A stretch of DNA of 64,000 nt from ZC4RG30 sp963777735 (lineage in GTDB: Bacteria; Pseudomonadota; Gammaproteobacteria; Steroidobacterales; Steroidobacteraceae): NCBI GenBank assembly GCA_963777735.1, contig CAVZRQ010000001.1, positions 267,355 through 331,354 on the forward strand, in the 5' to 3' direction. Both the position numbers and the translations under genes were made by a program. Each line of letters opens with the position of its first letter. The stretch's first letter is position 1. The notes under the pieces were generated by a model. That model ran no database searches and had not been told where the DNA came from. It worked only from the letters and a program-made list of their open reading frames with translations. Shown piece by piece: positions 8,844 through 20,266 of this stretch.

Positions 8844-10533
8844 ATGGCCCCAGGGCCCCGTATCGCGCTCGCGCAGCTCGACCTGCTGGTCGGTGACGTC
8901 CAGGGCAACGCTGCGCGTGTGCGCGAGACTGCGCAGCGGGCGAGGCGCCTGGGCGCCAACCTCGTGGTGTTCCCGGAGCTGACGCTGTCGGGCTATCCGC
9001 CCGAAGACCTGCTGTTCCATCGCGGCCTGCGCATCCAGATCGAACAGGCACTGGCAGCCCTGGCGCGCGATGTCGATGATCCGGCCGCAGATCTGCCCGC
9101 GGTACTCGTCGGTTATCCGGAGTATGAAGGCACGGGCAACTCGCCGATCATCTACAACGCTGCGCTGTTGCTGGTGCCGGGGCAGGCGCCGGTCAACTAC
9201 CGCAAGCAATGCCTTCCCAACTACCGCGTATTCGATGAGAAGCGCTACTTCACGCCTGGCACGGGCCCCGTCGTGGTGGAGCTGGCAGGCGTGCGTCTCG
9301 GCCTCGCCATCTGTGAAGACGTCTGGGAAGCAGAGCCCGCGCGAGCCGCGCAGGCCGCCGGCGCCGAACTGCTCATCGCCATCAATGCCTCGCCCTACGA
9401 ACAGCGCAAACAGCGCGAGCGCGAGGCCGTACTGCGCCAGCGCGCCGCTGAAACCGGCCTGCCCGTTGTCTATGTGAATCTCGTCGGTGGCCAGGACGAA
9501 CTCGTGTTCGACGGCCGATCCTGCGTCATCGACGCCCAGGGCAATGCCGTGCTGCGCGCGCCGGCGTTCGAAGAATCCCTGCTGTGCATCGACGTGCAGC
9601 GCAATGCTGGCGGTATGGTCACCGTCCTCGCGGCCAGTCCGGATCCAGTGGCCGCGGAGCTGGGCCCGGAAGAAAGCGTCTATGGCGCACTGGTGCTGGG
9701 TGTGCGCGACTACGTCAACAAGCATCGCTTTCCCGGCGTGGTCATGGGACTGTCGGGTGGCGTGGATTCGGCACTGACGCTGACCCTGGCCGTGGATGCC
9801 CTCGGGCCATGATCGCGTGCAGGTCGTGATGATGCCCTCGCGCTACACCTCGCAGATGAGCATCGACGATGCGGCCGCGCAGGCGCGCATCCTCGGTGTG
9901 GCCTACAGCGTCATTTCCATCGAAGACATGTTCGAAGCCACGCTGGCCGCGCTGCAGGAGCAGTTCGCCGGGCGCAAACCGGATACCACGGAAGAGAACA
10001 TCCAGGCCCGCTGCCGCGGCGTGCTGCTGATGGCGATTTCCAACAAGACCGGCCGCATGCTGCTGACCACCGGCAACAAGAGCGAGATGGCCGTCGGTTA
10101 CGCCACGTTGTATGGCGACATGAACGGTGGCTTCGCGCCCATCAAGGATTGCAGCAAGCTGCTGGTGTATCGCCTGGCGCGGTATCGCAACGAGCTCGCC
10201 CGGCAGCGCAACGAATTCGCAGGGCAGGGCGCCATTCCCGCGCGTGTCCTGGAGCGTGAGCCCAGCGCCGAGCTGCGGCCCGATCAGAAAGACACCGACT
10301 CACTGCCACCCTATGAAGTCCTCGATGCCATTCTCGAGGCCTTCATCGAGGAAGATCTTTCGGTGGGCGAGATCGTGGCGCGGGGCTTCGATCGCAATGT
10401 GGTCGGCAGGGTGCTCGACATGGTCAAGCGCAATGAATACAAGCGCCGCCAGTCACCACCTGGCATTCGCGTGAGCCGCCGGGCTTTCGGGCGCGACTGG
10501 CGCTACCCGATCACCAACGGCTACCAGCGCTAG
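8844..10533 (+). CDS. nadE: Glutamine-dependent NAD+ synthetase (apparent frameshift near 9808)
   Basis: The N-terminal nitrilase-type glutaminase has Glu in PELTLSGYPPEDLL, Lys in NYRKQCLPNYRVFDE and Cys in LAICEDVWE. The synthetase domain has the P-loop MGLSGGVDSAL. The frame breaks at GGGCCATGATCGCG (9804-9817). Removing one C gives ALGHDRVQVVMMPSRY and joins the second frame, which runs to the stop at 10533 with TGNKSE and the usual C-terminal fold. NadE makes NAD+ from deamido-NAD+, glutamine and ATP and is normally essential, so a sequence error is likelier than a real break. It is separated from sucD by only 7 bases and overlaps the bamD 3' end by 4. Confidence 0.9.
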
Positions 10534-11324
10534 TCCCAGACCTTCCACCAGCTGCCGGAGGATTCCGCCTTCGCTTCCAGCGGCTCATTGGGGAAGTTCT
10601 CGCGGAAGACCTTTTCGGTGTTGTCCGCAAGTTCGGTGTAGTTGAGCTTGCGGTAGGCCTTGATCATCATTCGCAGCGCATCGATGACCGCAGGTGCGCC
10701 GTCATACTGTTCGATGGTCTGGCTGGCTCGCTGTGCGGCAGCCACCCACGCGCCACGTTCCTCGTAATGCCGGGCAATCTGCATTTCGTAGTTCGCCAGG
10801 CGATTACGCAGATAGATCATGCGCAGCCGCGCATCTGCGGCGTAAATGCTCTTGGGAAAACGGGTGACCACGGTGCGCAGCGACTCGAATGCATCCGCGG
10901 CAGTCTTGGGCGGTCGTGCCGAGAGATCCACCCGCAGCCAGCGCTCGAATGCATAGGGCGTGCGCTCGAAATCGATCAACCCCATCAGATACCAGGCGTA
11001 GTCGATCCGGGGGTGCGTGGGGTTTTCACGGATGAAGGTTTCGGCAGCGTCCTTCGCCGACTCGCTTTCCCCGAGACGATAGTAGGCGTGGATGATGTCG
11101 ATCCTTGCCTGGCGCGACTCCGGGGTAAATGGATAACGCGCGGTCAGCGCTTCGAATATCGCCACGGCTTCGGCGAAATCGGAGGCGCGCACCGCATCGG
11201 TGCCGCGCTTGTACAGCGTCGAGGGCTGGAGCCTCGCCAGACGTTGCTGGTCCTCGCTGCGATTGCTCTGGCAGCCGGTGATCAGCAGGAGGGCGAACAA
11301 GGGAACCAGCAGGTGACTACGCAT
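10530..11324 (-). CDS. bamD: Outer membrane assembly lipoprotein BamD
   Basis: A 264-residue lipoprotein. The start chosen at 11324 gives MRSHLLVPLFALLLITGC with a clear lipobox (LITGC, Cys18); a longer in-frame start upstream has no signal peptide. TPR-like repeats follow, with typical BamD stretches LYKRGTDAVRASDFAEAVAIFEALTARYPF (quoted here only as the first repeat region, residues 36-65) and YAWYLMGLIDFERTP. BamD is the essential partner of BamA in beta-barrel insertion. It faces rluD across about 41 bases; rluD/bamD divergence is conserved in gammaproteobacteria. Confidence 0.93.
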   Translation of the reverse strand: MRSHLLVPLFALLLITGCQSNRSEDQQRLARLQPSTLYKRGTDAVRASDFAEAVAIFEALTARYPFTPESRQARIDIIHAYYRLGESESAKDAAETFIRENPTHPRIDYAWYLMGLIDFERTPYAFERWLRVDLSARPPKTAADAFESLRTVVTRFPKSIYAADARLRMIYLRNRLANYEMQIARHYEERGAWVAAAQRASQTIEQYDGAPAVIDALRMMIKAYRKLNYTELADNTEKVFRENFPNEPLEAKAESSGSWWKVWD

Positions 11325-11365
11325 CAGATAAGGACCAAAGGTTGAGCAAGCCCTAGTATAGACGA

Positions 11366-12340
11366 ATGAGTCGCCGCGCCCCTCCCACACCCAAACCCCC
11401 CAAGCTGCTGGAACACCGGATCGAAATGCCCGCCAATCCGGCTGGGCAACGCCTGGATCAGGCACTGGCGGCCGCCTTGCCCCAGTACTCGCGTTCCCGG
11501 TTGGCCACCTGGATCAAGGAGGAGATGGTCACGCTGAACGGCGAGCCGGCCCGCCCTCGCGATGCCGTTTTTGGCGGCGAAGTGGTGGTGGTGAGGGCCC
11601 TGCCGGCTGCCGACACCCAGGTCGAAGCCGAACGCATGCCCATCAAGGTGCTGTATCGCGATTCCCATGTGTTCGTCATAGACAAGCCAGCCGGGCTGGT
11701 GGTTCACCCGGGTGCCGGAAATCGCAACCACACCCTGCAGAACGGCCTGCTGGCGCTCGACCCGAAGCTGACCTACGTGCCACGGGCAGGCATCGTGCAC
11801 CGCATCGACAAGGACACCAGCGGTCTGCTGGTGGTCGCGCGGTCGCTGGTCGCCCATACGGCGCTGGTGGCGGCGCTGGCCGAACATGCCGTGGCCCGCG
11901 AGTATGTGGCGCTGTGTGTAGGCGCCATGACCGGCGGCGGCACCATCGACAAACCCATCGACCGGCATCGCACCGACCGGCTGAAAATGGCCGTACGCGC
12001 CGATGGCCGCGAAGCCATCACGCACTACCGTCTGGTCGAGCGCTTTGCCCATCACAGCCTGCTGCGCGTGATCCTGGAAACCGGCCGCACCCACCAGATC
12101 CGGGTGCATCTGGCACATGCGGGCCATCCGCTGGTGGGCGATCCCCTGTATGGCGGACGTCGACAGCTCACCGCCGACAGCTCGCCCGAAAAGCGTGAGG
12201 CGCTGAAGTCTTTCGGCCGTCAGGCGCTGCATGCGGCAAAGCTGGAGTTCGAACATCCGGTCACGGGGAAAACCATCACGGTGGAGTCTCCGCTGCCGAA
12301 GGATTTCACGGCATTGCTCAAGATCCTGCGCCAGCCATGA
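11366..12340 (+). CDS. rluD: 23S rRNA pseudouridine synthase RluD
   Basis: A 324-residue protein with an N-terminal S4 RNA-binding domain (GQRLDQALAAALPQYSRSRLATWI) and an RluA-family catalytic domain. The active-site motif is HRIDKDTSGLLV with the nucleophilic Asp, followed by GRTHQIRVHLAHAGHPLVGDPLYGG. RluD makes the three pseudouridines of helix 69 in 23S rRNA. Its stop overlaps the pgeF start as ATGA, so the two are translationally coupled, as is common (rluD-yfiH). Confidence 0.95.
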   Translation: MSRRAPPTPKPPKLLEHRIEMPANPAGQRLDQALAAALPQYSRSRLATWIKEEMVTLNGEPARPRDAVFGGEVVVVRALPAADTQVEAERMPIKVLYRDSHVFVIDKPAGLVVHPGAGNRNHTLQNGLLALDPKLTYVPRAGIVHRIDKDTSGLLVVARSLVAHTALVAALAEHAVAREYVALCVGAMTGGGTIDKPIDRHRTDRLKMAVRADGREAITHYRLVERFAHHSLLRVILETGRTHQIRVHLAHAGHPLVGDPLYGGRRQLTADSSPEKREALKSFGRQALHAAKLEFEHPVTGKTITVESPLPKDFTALLKILRQP

Positions 12341-13096
12341 TTGCAGTGGAATGGCGTCCGGTGCCCGGCGTGCGCGCCTTGTGCACCAGTCGTACGGGCG
12401 GCGTGAGCGTGACGCCCTGGAGTTCTTTCAATCTTGCCGACCATGTGGGCGATACGATGGATGCGGTGGCCGAGAATCGCCGCCGCTTGCGTGCAACCGC
12501 CGAGCTGCCGGCTGAGCCCCGCTGGCTCAAGCAGGTGCATGGCATCGCCGTAGCCAATACGGATGCGCCAGGGAGCGAGGCAACGCAGCAGGCAGACGCG
12601 GCCATCAGTGCAACCGCCCGGCACCGTTTGCGCGGTGCTGACTGCCGATTGCCTGCCGGTATTGCTGGCAGCCAGCGACGGTTCGGCCGTCGGCGCGGCG
12701 CATGCGGGCTGGCGCGGACTTGCCGCTGGCGTGATCGAAAACACCGTGCTGGCCCTGCGGCAAAGTGCCACGTCCGATGTGAAACTGCTGGCCTGGCTCG
12801 GGCCGGCGATCTCGGTCAAGCATTTTGAAGTCGGCGACGATGTTCGCGATGCATTCCTGGATGCAAGCCCCGCGGCTGCATCGGCCTTCAGGCGTACGGA
12901 CAACAATCGCTGGCACTGCGACCTGTACGCGCTGGCGCGGCAGCGCCTGGCGGCAGTGGGTATCACTGCGGTAACCGGTGGCGAAGATTGCACCTATGCC
13001 CACGCCCACCGGTTCTTCTCGCACCGCCGCGATGTACAGCATCACGGCCTTGCCAGCACCGGTAGAATGGCGAGCCTCATATGGCGCCAGACATGA
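12337..13096 (+). CDS. pgeF: Peptidoglycan-editing copper oxidase-like PgeF/YfiH (apparent frameshift near 12621)
   Basis: The first frame gives a CTSRTGGVS and WLKQVHG N-terminus. The second frame continues with TVCAVLTADCLPVLLA, GAAHAGWRGLAAGV and DCTYAHAHRFFSHRRD, the His/Cys metal-site motifs of the multicopper-oxidase-like YfiH family. Removing one C in GCAACCGCCCGG (12609-12620) gives ISATPGTVCAVLT and restores one reading frame of about 252 residues, normal for the family. PgeF corrects mis-incorporated L-Ser in cell-wall precursors; purine nucleoside phosphorylase activity is also known for homologues. It overlaps rluD and the next gene by 4 bases each. Confidence 0.87.
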
Positions 13097-13882
13097 ACAT
13101 CCTCGGCTGGATTGTCGGCTTCACCCTGCTGGGTGGAGTCGCCGGCGTCATGCTGGCAGGTTTGTTTCTGCTGGTCCCCGAGCGCGCCCGGGCGCGCGCC
13201 TTGCCCTTCCTCGTGGCCTTTGCCACCGGTGCATTGCTGGGTGCAGCGCTGCTTGGACTGTTGCCGGAAGCCATCGAGCTCGCCGGCCCCGGCAACTACG
13301 GCAGCGTCGGGCTGTCATTGCTCGGAGGCATCGCACTGTTCTTCGTGCTCGAGAAGCTCGTGCTCTGGCGGCATTGCCACGAGGATCATTGCGAGACGCA
13401 TGCTCCCGAAAATGATCACCACCACCACCAGCGTGCGCCGGGGGTGATGATCCTCATCGGCGACACCATGCACAACGCGCTCGATGGTGTGCTCATCGCC
13501 GCAGCATTCCTGATCGACATCAACCTCGGCATCATGACCGGGTTCGCCGTGCTCGCGCACGAGGTGCCGAGCGAGGTCGGCAATTTCGCCATCCTGCTGC
13601 ACGGCGGCATGACCCGGGCCCGCGCCCTGGCCTGGAACCTCATCACCGCGCTGGGCGCCGTGATCGGTGGCGTGGTCGGTTACTACGCCCTGTCGTCGGT
13701 GCAAGCCGGCATTGCCGTATGCGCTCGGTGTCTCGGCAGCCAGCCTGCTTTATGTGGCGGTCGCAGACCTGATCCCGGGCCTGCACCGCAAGGTCGATGT
13801 GCGCAGCAGCCTGTTGCAAGTCGTTCTCATTGCGCTGGGCGTGGTGCTGGTGGCGGCACTGGAACACCTGCACCCCCATTGA
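13093..13882 (+). CDS. ZIP-family divalent metal transporter (apparent frameshift near 13712)
   Basis: The start at 13093 overlaps the pgeF stop (ATGA); an in-frame ATG at 13081 is also possible. Hydrophobic helices flank a His-rich loop (HCHEDHCETH...DHHHHQ). TMHNALDGVLIAAAF and AHEVPSEVGNFAILLHGG are the ZIP metal-binding helices IV and V. After SSVQA the frame breaks; one base less near 13712 gives LPYALGVSAASLLYVAVADLIPGLHRK and an end at 13882, for about 262 residues. It probably imports Zn2+ or another divalent ion; the specificity is not readable. Confidence 0.85.
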
Positions 13883-13912
13883 TTCGCAGCATTTCGGCCC
13901 CAAGATGGGCCC

Positions 13913-16500
<2,588 letters not shown>

Positions 16501-16519
16501 TTCCCCGTATAATTGCGGG

Positions 16520-16903
16520 ATGCCGTTTTATGAATATCAGTGCCGGGCCTGTGGCGCACAGGTCGAGGTGCTGCAGAAGATTTCCGATGCGCCCCTCAAG
16601 AAATGTACCGAATGTGGCAAGAACCAGCTGCAGAAGCTGATCTCCGCGCCGTCGTTCCGTCTGGCCGGCGGCGGCTGGTACGAAACCGACTTCAAGACCG
16701 ACAAGGACAAGAAGCGCAATCTGGTAGAGGGCGACAAGGCGGAGCCAAAGGCCGACGACAAGCCGGAAGCCAAACCCGAGGCGAAGCCTGAGGCCAAGAC
16801 CGAAGCCGCCGCGCCGAAATCAGAGGCCAAACCCGCTGCAAAACCGGTGAAGCCGATGAAGAAATCCGCCTCGAAGGTCGCCGGGAAAAAGGCGAAACGA
16901 TGA
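16520..16903 (+). CDS. FmdB-type zinc ribbon protein with Pro/Glu/Ala/Lys-rich tail
   Basis: A 127-residue protein. It starts MPFYEYQCRACG and has two Cys pairs (CRAC about residues 9-12 and CTEC about 31-34) that form the FmdB/regulatory zinc ribbon, followed by LQKLISAPSFRLAGGGWYETDFK, the conserved end of the family core. The last 60 residues are low complexity, with repeated PEAK-like units and then Lys-rich sequence. The molecular role of the family is unsettled. Its stop overlaps the DUF502 start by 4 bases. FmdB-DUF502-aspS is a common gammaproteobacterial order; here three extra genes lie before aspS. Confidence 0.88.
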   Translation: MPFYEYQCRACGAQVEVLQKISDAPLKKCTECGKNQLQKLISAPSFRLAGGGWYETDFKTDKDKKRNLVEGDKAEPKADDKPEAKPEAKPEAKTEAAAPKSEAKPAAKPVKPMKKSASKVAGKKAKR

Positions 16904-17535
16904 AATCCGGATTTGCGCGTGCCCTGCGCAAATACCTGATAGCCGGCCTGCTGTTCTGGGTGCCAGCCGGCCTCACCTGGCTGACGTTCAAGTTCCTGCT
17001 CGACCTCGCAGACGGGCTGCTGACGCTGCTGCCCGATCAGTACAAACCCGACAACCTGCTGGGATTCCACATTCCAGGCTTCGGTGCGCTGATTGCGCTG
17101 TTCGCGCTGGTGCTCACGGGGTTGCTGGTTGCCAACCTGGTTGGCCAGACACTGGTGACCTGGTGGGATGAACTGATGAACCGCATTCCCCTGGTGCGCA
17201 CCATCTACTCGGGCGTCAAGGGATTCACCGAATCGCTGATGACCAGCAAGGCGTCGTTCCGCCAGGTGGTCGTGATCGAATTTCCGCGCAAGGATGTGTG
17301 GACCATCGCCTTCGTCACGGCCACCAACCTGCCGGATTATTCGGGCAAGTACGGCGGCGAGCCGCATATCTGCGTCTACGTTCCCACGACACCCATTCCA
17401 ACCACCGGCTACAACCTCATCGTGCGGCAGTCCGAAGTGGTGCCCATCGACATGAGCGTCGATGATGCGATGAAGATGATCGTCACGCTGGGCGTAGTCG
17501 TGCCGCCACAGAAGCACCCCAGCACGGTTTCATGA
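16900..17535 (+). CDS. DUF502 family membrane protein
   Basis: A 211-residue protein with two strong hydrophobic helices (about residues 12-38 and 60-88) and conserved DUF502 sequence: NRIPLVRTIYSGVKGFTESL and, in the C-terminal soluble part, YVPTTPIPTTGY. The family is widespread in proteobacteria and plants (LIKE COV homologues) with no agreed biochemical function. ATG at 16900 overlaps the FmdB stop, and its own stop overlaps the aminotransferase start, so translation is coupled through all three genes. Confidence 0.88.
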   Translation: MKSGFARALRKYLIAGLLFWVPAGLTWLTFKFLLDLADGLLTLLPDQYKPDNLLGFHIPGFGALIALFALVLTGLLVANLVGQTLVTWWDELMNRIPLVRTIYSGVKGFTESLMTSKASFRQVVVIEFPRKDVWTIAFVTATNLPDYSGKYGGEPHICVYVPTTPIPTTGYNLIVRQSEVVPIDMSVDDAMKMIVTLGVVVPPQKHPSTVS

Positions 17536-18890
17536 CCCGCGCAGCGCTCGATGCCATCGTCGAGCGCGAGCGCCGCGCGTATCTCGCCGCCCGGCCCCGC
17601 TCCGCAGTGCTCGCACAGCGTGCCGCAGCGCATTTCGCGCAGGGCGTGCCCATGCACTGGATGCGGGATTGGCCCATGCCAGTGCCCCTGTATGTTGCCC
17701 ATGCCCGCGATGCCGTGCTCACCGATGTGGATGGGCACGACTACGTGGACTTCTGCCTGGGCGATACGGGCGCGATGTTCGGCCATTCCCCGCCTGCGGT
17801 AGCCAGGGCAATCGCCACGCAATCGGCACAGGGGCTCACGGCGATGCTGCCTTCGGCACAGGTCGCGGAAGTCGGCGAACAACTGTCGAAACTGTTCGGC
17901 CTGCCCTGGTGGCAGATCACGCAGACGGCCACCGATGCCAACCGCGCCGTGCTGCGCCTTGCGCGCATGGTCATGCGGCGGCCGCGGGTGCTGGTGTTCG
18001 ATCGCTGTTATCACGGCACGGTGGACGAGACGATGGTGATCCTGGCGAGCGACGGCGCGACGCTGCCGCGGCCAGGCCAGATCGGGCAGGTGCATGATCC
18101 ACGCGCCACCACCGCAGTGGTCGAGTTCAATGACATCGCCGCCGTGGAGCAGGCGCTCGCGCGCGGCGACATCGCCTGCGTGCTGGCGGAGCCGGTGATG
18201 ACCAATGCCGGCATGGTGCTGCCGCAGCCCGGGTTCCTCGCGGATCTGCGCGCTGCCTGCACGCGGCACGAGGTGCTGCTCGCCATCGACGAGACGCACA
18301 CTCTGTCGTCTGGGCATGGCGGCTATGCACGCACGCACGCGCTTGCCGCGGATTTCCTGGTGTGCGGCAAGGCAATTGCCGGCGGGTTGCCCTGCGCGGT
18401 GTTCGGCTACAGCGATGCCGTGGCGCAGCGCATCCGTGCGGCAGATGCTGCGCGCGAAGCAGGGCATTCGGGCATCGGCACCACGCTTTCCGCCAATCCG
18501 CTGGCCATCGCGGCGTTGCAGGCCTGCCTCGCCGAGGTCATCACGCCAGAGAATCACGCCCACATGGAATCGCAGGCGCAGCGGCTGGCGCAGGGCATTG
18601 AGGCTGCGCTGCGGGCGAAATACATTCCCTGGCAGGTATCGCGAGTCGGTGCACGTCTCGAGTTTGGCCGTTCGCCAGCGCCCCGCACTGGTCGACAGAG
18701 TGTGGATGCGGTGGATCACGAACTCGAGGGCGCGCTGCACCTGTATCTGCTGAACAGGGGATTCCTGCTCACTCCCTTCCACAACATGATGCTGGCGTCG
18801 CCAGTCACGACCAGCGCGCAGGTCGATGCATTCCTGGATGCTTTCGACGCTGCGCTGCAGGAATTTGCGCCGATAATGCGTGCCACATGA
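17532..18890 (+). CDS. Class III PLP-dependent aminotransferase
   Basis: A 452-residue fold-type I enzyme. Visible are GDTGAMFGHSPPAVARAI in the N-half, FDRCYHGTVDE, the cofactor Asp in LLAIDETHTLSSG, and the PLP-lysine in LVCGKAIAGGLPCAVFGY. It is closest in feel to the glutamate-1-semialdehyde aminomutase-like branch often labelled aspartate aminotransferase family. It overlaps DUF502 upstream and the glutamine-synthetase-like gene downstream by 4 bases each. With that gene and the facing aldehyde dehydrogenase it suggests catabolism of an amine or omega-amino acid, possibly through a gamma-glutamyl intermediate. The substrate is not known. Confidence 0.85.
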   Translation: MTRAALDAIVERERRAYLAARPRSAVLAQRAAAHFAQGVPMHWMRDWPMPVPLYVAHARDAVLTDVDGHDYVDFCLGDTGAMFGHSPPAVARAIATQSAQGLTAMLPSAQVAEVGEQLSKLFGLPWWQITQTATDANRAVLRLARMVMRRPRVLVFDRCYHGTVDETMVILASDGATLPRPGQIGQVHDPRATTAVVEFNDIAAVEQALARGDIACVLAEPVMTNAGMVLPQPGFLADLRAACTRHEVLLAIDETHTLSSGHGGYARTHALAADFLVCGKAIAGGLPCAVFGYSDAVAQRIRAADAAREAGHSGIGTTLSANPLAIAALQACLAEVITPENHAHMESQAQRLAQGIEAALRAKYIPWQVSRVGARLEFGRSPAPRTGRQSVDAVDHELEGALHLYLLNRGFLLTPFHNMMLASPVTTSAQVDAFLDAFDAALQEFAPIMRAT

Positions 18891-20246
18891 GCACAGAACT
18901 GCCGCAATTCCTTCAGCAGCATCCCGACATCGACGCGGTGCAGCTCATGCTCACCGATCCCTCCGGTGTGGCGCGTGGCAAGACCGTGCGCCGTCACGAA
19001 CTGGATGCGCTGTTCACCACCGGTCGCAATGTGGCCGGATCCATCCTCGGCCTGGATGTGACGGGTGCGGATGTGGAGGCCACCGGGCTGGTCTGGGAAA
19101 GCGGTGACGCCGACAAACTGTGCCGGCCTGTGCCGGGCACCCTGCGGCCCGCGCCCTGGCTGCCGCGCACGGGCCAGGTGATGCTCTCGATGTACGAGCT
19201 CGATGGCAGCCCCGCAGCAGCGGACCCGAGGCACTGTCTCGCTCGCGCCGAGCAGCGGCTGCAGCAGCGCGGCTTCAGCGTGGTCTTTGCCTGCGAGGTG
19301 GAGTTCTATCTGCTGAAAGCACAGCCAGATGGCAGCTACACGCCGGCCGGCTCCGATGCACCCGGTGCAGGGCAGGGTGAGCGCATCGAGGCCTACAGTC
19401 TCGCGCGCCTCGACAACCTCGCGCCCCTGTTCCGCGACGTGCTGGATGCGGCCGATGCGCAGGGCCTGCCCGCCGGCACGGTGATGTCCGAATATGCCCC
19501 GGGCCAGTTCGAGATCACGCTGCAGCACCGCCGCGGCGCGCTGGCAGCAGTGGATGAAGCCGTGCAGTTCAAGCGGCTGTTGAAGGGCGTCGCGGCGAAG
19601 CACGGTTATCTCGCGAGCTTCATGGCCAAGCCGTTCACACAGCGTGCAGGCTCTGGCGCGCATCTGCACCTGAGCCTGGCAGACGATGCCGGCCACAATC
19701 TGTTTGCGAGTGATGATCCGGCCGGCACGCCACATGCTGCGGCATGCGATCGGCGGCCTGATGGCCACCGCCGGCGACGCATTCCTGCTGTTTGCGCCGA
19801 ATGGCAATTCCTACCGCCGCTTCCAGCGCGAGAGTTATGCGCCGGTGGCGGTGACCTGGGGCATCAACAACCGCAGCGTCAGCCTGCGGGTGCCGGCGGG
19901 GCCGCCGGCCTCACGGCATGTGGAACATCGTTTCTGCGGCGCGGACGTGAACCTGTATCTGGCCGCTGCGGCGGTGCTGGCTGGCGTGCAGCGCGGCATC
20001 GAACAGCAGCTGGACCCGGGCCCGCCCGTGCAGGGCAATGGCTATTCCGTGCAGTCGGCCTTGCCCTCTGCCTTGCCTTCGACCTGGGGCGAGAGCATCC
20101 AGCGCGCCGCAGATTCCGATTTCCTGAAGGAAGCTTTCGGGCCGGAGTTCCTCAAGGTATTCCTGGCCATCAAACACCAGGAATACCAGCGCTGGAACGC
20201 CGAAGTCACCCCGACCGATCTGCTCTGGTATCTGCGCGATACCTGA
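18887..20246 (+). CDS. Glutamine synthetase-like gamma-glutamyl-amine ligase (apparent frameshift near 19731)
   Basis: The sequence has GS-family motifs: CEVEFYLL (metal-binding Glu), MSEYAPGQFEITL, GSGAHLHLSLAD, FAPNGNSYRRF, and the Arg segment NRSVSLRVP. The divergence and length (about 452 residues after correction) fit PuuA-type glutamate-amine ligases rather than assimilatory GlnA. The frame breaks at ACGCCACATGCTGCGG (19728-19743); one base less gives DPAGTPMLRHAIGGLMAT and joins the second half. ATP-dependent gamma-glutamylation of an amine is inferred from family and neighbours. Confidence 0.82.
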
Positions 20247-20266
20247 AGCCGATCGGCCAGTGTTGG

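Noticed and set aside
9796..9830. Programmed frameshifting in nadE
   Set aside because: No slippery heptamer or downstream structure is evident, and the same kind of indel occurs in many unrelated genes here, which points to sequence error.
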